Shown: in pieces, positions 58,884-64,000 of the stretch
Layout: every line of letters begins with the position of its first letter
How positions within the stretch are numbered: position 1 is the first letter of the stretch
DNA from: Candidatus Latescibacterota bacterium
GTDB lineage: Bacteria > Latescibacterota > UBA2968 > UBA8231
DNA length: 64,000 bases
Reading direction: 5' to 3'
NCBI GenBank assembly: GCA_022820485.1
Contig: JAJEFJ010000060.1
Span: forward strand, 50,724 to 114,723
Position numbers and translations under genes: made by a program
The notes under the pieces: model-generated
Told to the model about the DNA's origin: nothing
Databases searched by the model: none
Seen by the model: only the letters and a program-made list of their open reading frames with translations

Positions 58884-59655
58884 GCATCTACTCAGCGACT
58901 CTGAGGTGGCCCGTTTCCTCGTCACCGGCTACCACCTTGTCGAGCCGGAATTGCCTGCCGGGATCAACGAGTCCATCGCCACCCAACTCGATGCTTTGGA
59001 CTCCAATCCCGGCGACGCCATCACCGAAGCCGTGCCCGAGCTCTGGCAAGTGCTAGACCACCCGACCGTCAAAGGTGCGCTCGTCAGCCTGCTCGGCCCG
59101 GACTACGAGGTGCAGTCGCATCGCCACTGGCACTGCAAGCAGCCGAACTCCCCGCACATGAACTGGCACCAAGACGGCCTCAACAACCGCGACGTGCTGC
59201 TCAACCGCTTCTTAGGGCTGTACTACCCTACCGACGTCACGCCCGACATGGGGCCGACGATCATCGTCCCCGGTACCCAGTTCCGCAACGCGCCGACGGA
59301 TCGCATGGCCACGTACACCAACATCCGCGGCCAAGTGCCACTCGTGGTCAAAGCCGGCACCGTGGCCTTCACCCACTACGACCTCTGGCACGGCACCGCG
59401 GCCAACCGCTCGCCGCACAAGCGCCACATGATCAAGTTCCTCTTCCGCCGCACGCAGGACAACACCGCACCCACTTGGAACCACGACCCAGAGGCGGCCA
59501 ACAAACCCGCCGACTGGAACGAGCGCGACCGGGCCGAGGACGTCACCAACATCCTCAACTTCACCAATCCGCTAGGCGTCTCCCAGAGCGACCACTACAA
59601 GGAGCGCGCCATCCGCCGCCAGAACTGGAACTACCTCATGGGCCTGTCAGCCTAA
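58876..59655 (+). CDS. phytanoyl-CoA dioxygenase-family protein
   Basis: 259 aa from ATG 58876, overlapping the small upstream gene. Iron site H98-x-D100 in NWHQDGLNN, distal H172 in YDLWHGTAANRS, arginine in KRHMIKFLFRRTQ. The stretch YYPTDVTPDMGPTIIVPGTQF parallels the PhyH-HEAT fusion at 51930 (YYPQDVSLDMGPTAILPATQ), so these two are close paralogues. Followed by the propeller and enolase-superfamily genes in the same direction. Confidence 0.87.
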   Translation: MNEHLLSDSEVARFLVTGYHLVEPELPAGINESIATQLDALDSNPGDAITEAVPELWQVLDHPTVKGALVSLLGPDYEVQSHRHWHCKQPNSPHMNWHQDGLNNRDVLLNRFLGLYYPTDVTPDMGPTIIVPGTQFRNAPTDRMATYTNIRGQVPLVVKAGTVAFTHYDLWHGTAANRSPHKRHMIKFLFRRTQDNTAPTWNHDPEAANKPADWNERDRAEDVTNILNFTNPLGVSQSDHYKERAIRRQNWNYLMGLSA

Positions 59656-59683
59656 TCCCAACCCCTAGCAAAGAAAGCATTCT

Positions 59684-60361
59684 ATGACCGTCCAAATCGC
59701 CCGCGTTGAAGAGCGTTTCAAATGCCCCGGACCTCAGCCCAACGGCCTGCAAGCCGCGCCCGACGGCCTCTGGTGCATCGACCAAGTGGACCTCAAGGTC
59801 TATAAATTCGACTACGAAAGCGGCGAAGTTCTCTTTGAAGCCCAGACCGACACCGCACACTCCAGCGGCATTACGCTCGGCGATGGCTCTATGTGGATCG
59901 CCTCGACCTTTGAGCTTAAGATCGCCCGCCTCGACCCGGCTACGGGCCAGACCATCGCCAAGCTCGATTCGCCCGGCAATGGCGTCGTCGCCTGGGTCGC
60001 CGATCAGCAGAATGGCCGCGTCACAGGAGCTCACGGTTTAGAGTGGAAGGACGGCAAGGTGTACGTGGCCTCGCCGCCTTCGCAATTCGTCCACGTGATG
60101 GATGCCAGCACTTGGGAAGAAGTTCATTCCTTTCGCGTCCCCGGCCTCCGGGTCCACGGCCTAGCTTGGGCTGACGACGGCACCCTCTGGGTCGCCGACA
60201 CCTCGGCCGGCACCATCAACCGCCTCGATCCCGAAGACGGGCGCATCTGGGAGGTCGTCCGCGTCGAGGCTCCCACCGAAGTCCACGGGCTGACCATCCA
60301 CGAGGGCGTGCTCTGGTACTGCGACGCGGCCACGCGCGCAATCGGCCAACTACACCTATAA
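59684..60361 (+). CDS. beta-propeller (SMP-30/Vgb-like) protein
   Basis: 225 aa, AAAG-rich leader. Repeated propeller strands: GLWCIDQVDLKVYKFDYESG, SMWIASTFELKIARLDPATG, GLEWKDGKVYVASPPSQFVHV, GLAWADDGTLWVADTSAGTINRLDPEDG, GLTIHEGVLWYCDAATRAIG. No signal peptide. Similar in style to NHL/SMP-30-like lactonases or sensors, though catalytic ligands cannot be singled out. It lies 13 bases upstream of the enolase-superfamily gene, so it likely serves the same pathway. Confidence 0.8.
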   Translation: MTVQIARVEERFKCPGPQPNGLQAAPDGLWCIDQVDLKVYKFDYESGEVLFEAQTDTAHSSGITLGDGSMWIASTFELKIARLDPATGQTIAKLDSPGNGVVAWVADQQNGRVTGAHGLEWKDGKVYVASPPSQFVHVMDASTWEEVHSFRVPGLRVHGLAWADDGTLWVADTSAGTINRLDPEDGRIWEVVRVEAPTEVHGLTIHEGVLWYCDAATRAIGQLHL

Positions 60362-60374
60362 GAAAGGGACTCCA

Positions 60375-61493
60375 TTGAAGATCACAGAAGTCAAAACCGC
60401 TGAAGTGCGCGTAAACCGCTACCACTACCACTACGTCCGCATCCATACCGACGGGGGCATCTACGGCACCGGCGAGGCCAGCCACGTCGATGGCGGCTGG
60501 CGCGGCTCCACCCAGACCATGGCCGCCCAACTCATCGGCAAGGACCCGCGCGATGTCGATGCGCTCTTTGAAGGCATTCGCCGCAGCTACGTCTTCCGCG
60601 GCGGCATGTCGGGCTTGGCGATTTCAGCGCTGACCGGCCTTGAGGTCGCGCTTTGGGACTTGGCAGGCAAGGCTCAAGGCGTTCCCGTTTACCGGCTCTT
60701 GGGCGGCAAATTCCGCGACCGGGTGCGCCTGTACGTCGATAGCGCCCATGAGGACTACAAAGAGCGCGCCGAGGACGCGCGCGCAAAAGGCTTCACTGCG
60801 ATTAAGTTCGATCTCGACGACGCCGGCCACCCGGAAAAGCTCGATCCTTGGAACTGGTCGGTGGCCCCTGCCGAGCTGGAGGATTTGGTCGATCAAGCGC
60901 ACCAAATCCGCGAGGCGGTTGGTCCCCACATGGATCTGGCTATTGACCTGCACGGGCGCTACGACGCCACCGCCGGGATGAAGTTCGCCCACGCGCTCGA
61001 AGGCCTAAATTTGATGTGGCTCGAAGAGCCGGTGCCGCCCGAGAATATCGACGCCCTCAAGCGCATCACCGACTCGACCCGCACCCCGATTTGCGCCGGC
61101 GAAAACGCCTATCTGCGCTACGGTTTCCGCGACATACTCGAACAGCAGGCGGTCGATATCATCATGCCCGACATTTCCAAGTGCGGCGGCCTATCCGAAT
61201 GTCGCAAGATCGCCAACATGGCCGAGACCTACTACATCCCCTTTGCCCCGCACAACAACTCCAGCGCCTTGAGCACCGTGGGGGACGCCCACGTCTGCGC
61301 TAGCGTGCCCAATTTCCTCGCCTTGGAGTTCCATCGCTACGACGATCCGACTTGGAATGACGTGGTACTCGCTGACGAGCCGGTGATTCAGGAAGGGCAC
61401 GTGGTGTTGAGCGAGAAGCCGGGGTTGGGAGTGGAGCTGAACGAGGCGTTTTTGCAGAGTACGCTGGAAGACGGAGAGCCGCTCTGGCAGTAG
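60375..61493 (+). CDS. mandelate racemase/muconate lactonizing enzyme-family protein (second)
   Basis: 372 aa, TTG start with AAAGGGA upstream. Capping domain MKITEVKTAEVRV; barrel motifs GFTAIKFDLDDAG (Lys), MDLAIDLHGRYD (Asp plus His), MWLEEPVPPEN (Glu), ICAGENAYLR (Glu), PDISKCGGLSECRKIANM and IPFAPHNNSSAL (catalytic His). This motif set fits galactonate/mannonate-type dehydratases or racemases of the enolase superfamily. It differs from the enzyme at 15843 in catalytic-loop residues, so a different substrate is likely. Confidence 0.88.
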   Translation: MKITEVKTAEVRVNRYHYHYVRIHTDGGIYGTGEASHVDGGWRGSTQTMAAQLIGKDPRDVDALFEGIRRSYVFRGGMSGLAISALTGLEVALWDLAGKAQGVPVYRLLGGKFRDRVRLYVDSAHEDYKERAEDARAKGFTAIKFDLDDAGHPEKLDPWNWSVAPAELEDLVDQAHQIREAVGPHMDLAIDLHGRYDATAGMKFAHALEGLNLMWLEEPVPPENIDALKRITDSTRTPICAGENAYLRYGFRDILEQQAVDIIMPDISKCGGLSECRKIANMAETYYIPFAPHNNSSALSTVGDAHVCASVPNFLALEFHRYDDPTWNDVVLADEPVIQEGHVVLSEKPGLGVELNEAFLQSTLEDGEPLWQ

Positions 61494-61611
61494 AGAGCTC
61501 GCGTGTCGCCTTCCTTGAGTTTGTTGTCCAAAGGATGCTGTTGACATTATGGGTGTCGTCTCGAAAATTCTAGCCAGCAGTGGGGAAAAGGCTAAAAGAA
61601 AGGACTTTGCC

Positions 61612-62010
61612 ATGGGAGCTACGCACGTCACCGTAACGATTCGCAACCCGGCCGCGCCGGATCGCACTTGGGAAGGGCTTTTTCTGGTGGATACCGGCGC
61701 GACGGATTGCCTCGTGCCTAAGCAGCACCTCAAAGCCATCGGCCTCGAGCCGAAAGGCCAACGGACGTATGAACTGGCCAATGGGGCCGAACTCAAACTC
61801 GATGTCACGACCGCGGACGTCGAATTTATGGGAGAAATCGTCGGCGGCACGATTATCTTTGGCGACGCGGACGCCGAGCCGCTACTCGGGGTAACGGCTC
61901 TCGAATCAGTCGGCATTGAAGTCGATCCGCTCAATCAGCGGCTGAAAAGGCTACCAGCGGTTCGCCTCAAACGATTTGTAGAGCGAATCGACGTCAACGC
62001 AGCCGGGTGA
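61612..62010 (+). CDS. retropepsin-like aspartyl protease family protein
   Basis: 132 aa from ATG 61612 (AAAGGA seven bases upstream); 21 upstream residues are noncoding. Catalytic motif FLVDTGATDCLVP (D-T-G-A) and the flap/second-strand GGTIIFGDADAEPLLGVTALESVGIEVDP typical of bacterial clan-AA retropepsin-like proteins. It would work as a dimer because it holds one D-T-G. Cytoplasmic, no signal. The family is often stand-alone; physiological substrate unknown. Confidence 0.82.
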   Translation: MGATHVTVTIRNPAAPDRTWEGLFLVDTGATDCLVPKQHLKAIGLEPKGQRTYELANGAELKLDVTTADVEFMGEIVGGTIIFGDADAEPLLGVTALESVGIEVDPLNQRLKRLPAVRLKRFVERIDVNAAG

Positions 62011-62019
62011 GCTTGCGCG

Positions 62020-62163
62020 TCAAAACCGTCTCGTCCTCAACCGATTCGGCTTGGGGCCCGCCTCCTTTAGAGCGGCGACCGCCAGCCGGAAGCCGATTTG
62101 GTAGCAAAACCGGCCAGCGGTCCCCTGTCGCGTCCCTAGGGAGCGCCGCGACGAGTACCCACA
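62020..62163 (-). pseudogene. possible 3' remnant of an FGE-sulfatase-like gene
   Basis: Minus strand, ten bases after the retropepsin stop. A 47-codon open stretch ends in TGA (62022-62020) and contains YQIGFRLAVAALKEAG, close to the GFRLA phrase that closes formylglycine-generating-enzyme/SUMF1 domains, preceded by SSRRSLGTRQG. No start codon, and a stop lies just upstream. Identification rests on this short similarity only. Confidence 0.35.
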
Positions 62164-62195
62164 CTCTTATGCGGCTATCAATATCCTCCGCTCGT

Positions 62196-63758
62196 TTACC
62201 TCAGCAGGGTAAATTTTTGGGTAAAACGACCTTCGGGGGTGCTCAACCGATACAGATAAACGCCGCTGGCTAAATCCGAGGCGTCCATCGCTACCGTGTG
62301 ATAGCCCGCCGCTTGAAACCCCTCGTGCAGAACCGCCACGCGTTGGCCGCTCAGGGTAAAAACCTCCAGCCGAATGTCAGAGGCGGTGGGCAACGTATAG
62401 GAAAGAACCGTCTCGCTGTTAAAGGGGTTGGGATAGCTTGGATTGAGCACAGTCGAGGCCACTGCGTTGGTGGAGGCCTCGACGTTGACCTCATATTCCT
62501 GCACGACTTCGCCGGTGTCGTAGTCGATGAGCAGGATTTTTGTTTGTCCTGCTTGGCAGGCTTTTACATGCAGGTTCCAGCCATCTCGGCGGCCGCTTGA
62601 GGGTCTATCGTTACCTTCGGCTGGACAGAAGTCTCTGGTGGGTACCTGTTGGCCGCCGGAGACCTCTATAGCCGGATCGGAGCCGGACGGGTTGGCTCTG
62701 ACCAGCACGCTGTCGAGGGTGGTGTGGACGGTAAATGTCTTCCACGCCGGATCGCCGGCCGAGAATTCGACCGCAGACGGATCGGGCGTCAGCCGTGCTT
62801 GGGGCTCGTCGGCCAAATCATTGCCGATGATTTTGATATTGATCAGCGCGGCGTGTCCACTTGACGAGGTAGCCTGCACGGCGAAGGCCTTATCGCCATC
62901 GGCTGTCGCGTTGTCCTTGGGCGTCAGAGTAAGCTGCGCTGTCCCCGTTCTTTGGCCTTTGGCAATGGTGAGGGTTTCTGGAAATGTCGCGTCGAAGTCC
63001 TCGCCGCGCTGGGCCGGCTTGCCTACTAATGGAGAGACAAGGGCGAGCGTGATCATCTCGTCCGTCGCAGCGGCTCTATCCAACGTCACGGTCACTGTGA
63101 TGGTCGTGGCCGGCCCGTCCTCGCGGATCGAATCATGGCTTGCGGCGATGCCTTTAAGCTCAACTGCGGTCGTTGGCGTCTCCTCGGACTCCTGTTGATC
63201 CTCGCCATCGGGCTCAAGATCATCCAACTCGGCCATCTCATCCAACTCACCATCTTCCTCACCATCCGCCTGCTCGTCGACCAACTCCGATATATCCCAT
63301 GTATCAATTCTTCTCGGGCCCTGCGAAATTAACAGCCGGCCGTCAGGGGAAAAAACCAGCTCTTGAGGCTTATCATAACTATCACTACTCGGCAAGGGAA
63401 GGGTAGCGATGGATTGGCCCGTCGATACGTCCCATAGCTCAATGTCTTGACCACCGGAAGCCCAATACTCATTTCCTGTTGACTGATTTGTAATCTGCGA
63501 AACCGAAGCCAATAGCCGGCCATTAGGAGAAAAGGACATAGGGCCAGTTGCTGCAAGGGTGGCGATGGATTGACCCGTCGACACGTCCAACAGCTTAACC
63601 TCCGAATGACTCACCTCCACTTCATTATCCAGGTCTACGTGCGTCCATCTTTGCCCCTCCGAAGCCAGTAGCCGACCGTTAGGCGAAAATAACAAGGAAG
63701 ATGACAGGGAGAACCCATACGTGATGTGTGACTTTTTACATCTGTACGAGTCCATCAA
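62196..63758 (-). CDS. WD40-Calx-beta protein with YPNPFN sorting domain, 5' end disrupted by IS
   Basis: 520 codons. Three WD40-like units (LLFSPNGRLLASEGQ, PMSFSPNGRLLASVSQ, LVFSPDGRLLISQG, about 20-165), an acidic linker (EEDGELDEMAELDDLEPDGE), a Calx-beta-like domain (about 205-315), another beta region, and the FlgD/Por-like C-terminal domain (LNPSYPNPFNSETVLSYTLP, GVYLYRLS). It has no signal peptide, although its sorting domain implies export. The first dozen codons overlap the transposase gene, so the original 5' end has been lost and the gene is probably inactive or mis-targeted. Confidence 0.75.
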   Translation of the reverse strand: MMDSYRCKKSHITYGFSLSSSLLFSPNGRLLASEGQRWTHVDLDNEVEVSHSEVKLLDVSTGQSIATLAATGPMSFSPNGRLLASVSQITNQSTGNEYWASGGQDIELWDVSTGQSIATLPLPSSDSYDKPQELVFSPDGRLLISQGPRRIDTWDISELVDEQADGEEDGELDEMAELDDLEPDGEDQQESEETPTTAVELKGIAASHDSIREDGPATTITVTVTLDRAAATDEMITLALVSPLVGKPAQRGEDFDATFPETLTIAKGQRTGTAQLTLTPKDNATADGDKAFAVQATSSSGHAALINIKIIGNDLADEPQARLTPDPSAVEFSAGDPAWKTFTVHTTLDSVLVRANPSGSDPAIEVSGGQQVPTRDFCPAEGNDRPSSGRRDGWNLHVKACQAGQTKILLIDYDTGEVVQEYEVNVEASTNAVASTVLNPSYPNPFNSETVLSYTLPTASDIRLEVFTLSGQRVAVLHEGFQAAGYHTVAMDASDLASGVYLYRLSTPEGRFTQKFTLLR

Positions 63759-64000
63759 AATCGAGCGGTTGTCGTTTGAGTCGTATATTGATGCATACGC
63801 AAATGGTATGGGTGAGTATCTTGGTGGTCCATAGGCTCTGCAAATGCCATGCGTCGCGCACGTTGATGGTTTGCACGTGGAAGCGTTGGACTAATTGGGC
63901 ATAGACGGTTTCGATGCGGCGTCGGAGCGTTTGCGCCCACGCGGGGGCGACAAAGGGCTTTCGCTCTTGGGTGGGTTGCATGTTGCGTTTGAGCGGGGTT
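63736..64000 (-). mobile_element. IS982-like transposase, C-terminal part, runs off window
   Basis: The frame is open to the window edge and ends TAA (63738-63736). It reads RRRIETVYAQLVQRFHVQT, then VRDAWHLQSLWTTKILTHTI and RQPLDFDGLV. The R-R-x-I-E-T-V-x-x-Q-L phrase and K-I-L-x-H-T near the end are the C-terminal pattern of IS982-family (DDE) transposases. Its end lies against the WD40 protein gene, which it truncates. Terminal inverted repeats could not be located by eye. Confidence 0.72.

Noticed and set aside
1..64000. tRNA, rRNA or tmRNA genes
   Set aside because: No cloverleaf-like T-loop/anticodon arrangement or rRNA landmark was noticed on either strand; an automated scan was not possible.

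Overview
The window is GC-rich, densely coded bacterial chromosome. No rRNA, tRNA, CRISPR or phage structural gene was recognised. Gene content suggests a free-living or sponge/marine heterotroph of the Latescibacterota/Poribacteria kind. The grounds are five phytanoyl-CoA-dioxygenase-like (PhyH) proteins plus a sixth with a variant metal site, enolase-superfamily sugar-acid enzymes, an octopine-dehydrogenase-like gene, HpcH/HpaI aldolases, and several secreted multidomain proteins carrying the YPNPFN-type FlgD/Por-like terminal domain. The lineage is an inference, not a result.

Layout. 1-0.94 kb: the end of an acyltransferase. 0.99-6.2 kb: an accessory, defence-like block made of an N6-methylase with a nuclease-like N-terminus, an AT-richer Clp-fold (SDH-family) protease with a translationally coupled 67-aa partner, a decayed 3' fragment of the neighbouring helicase gene, and a Uma2 nuclease. 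6.2-9.4 kb: an EndoQ-like PHP nuclease fused to a UvrD helicase. 9.6-11.4 kb: EamA transporter, cyclophilin lipoprotein and a small coiled-coil membrane protein. 11.5-18.7 kb: divergent carbon-metabolism clusters (transketolase-like, 2-hydroxyacid dehydrogenase and PHP on minus; enolase-superfamily, PhyH-like and rfbA on plus). 19.6-23.5 kb: a sodium-pumping decarboxylase (gamma, beta, alpha) facing birA, which would biotinylate its alpha subunit. 23.6-32.5 kb: exported proteins (Tat PhoX-like, a 1321-aa multidomain protein, a small secreted protein and a metzincin protease).

32.7-40.3 kb: recQ, Gfo/Idh/MocA oxidoreductase, SRPBCC, amt, and PhyH with an HpnA-like epimerase; then an EctD-like PhyH set among palindromic repeats and a MITE-like element. 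40.5-46.4 kb: GH16-like secreted protein, TPR-TlpA protein, octopine dehydrogenase-like protein and PhyH. 46.5-48.7 kb: cupin, GNAT and CBM9-like operon. 48.8-49.9 kb: a toxin-antitoxin-like pair. 50-54.9 kb: SSS symporter, a PhyH-HEAT fusion and a PcfJ-like protein. 55.6-61.5 kb: two HpcH/HpaI aldolases, an orphan DUF433 protein, an aldo/keto reductase, a small protein coupled to PhyH, a beta-propeller and a second enolase-superfamily enzyme. 61.6-64 kb: a retropepsin-like protein, a possible FGE-like remnant, and a WD40/sorting-domain gene whose 5' end is cut by an IS982-like transposase running off the edge.

A recurring feature is short remnants of minus-strand gene 3' ends lying beside intact genes. 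Two of them (5415-5534 and 44395-44444) match the 3' end of an intact gene on the far side of one intervening gene, with homology stopping at the stop codon. This points to repeated small-scale gene replacement or paralogue decay. The likeliest candidates for something undescribed are the methylase/Clp-fold-protease/small-protein block, these 3'-end remnants, and the HTH-DUF433/PIN-like pair.
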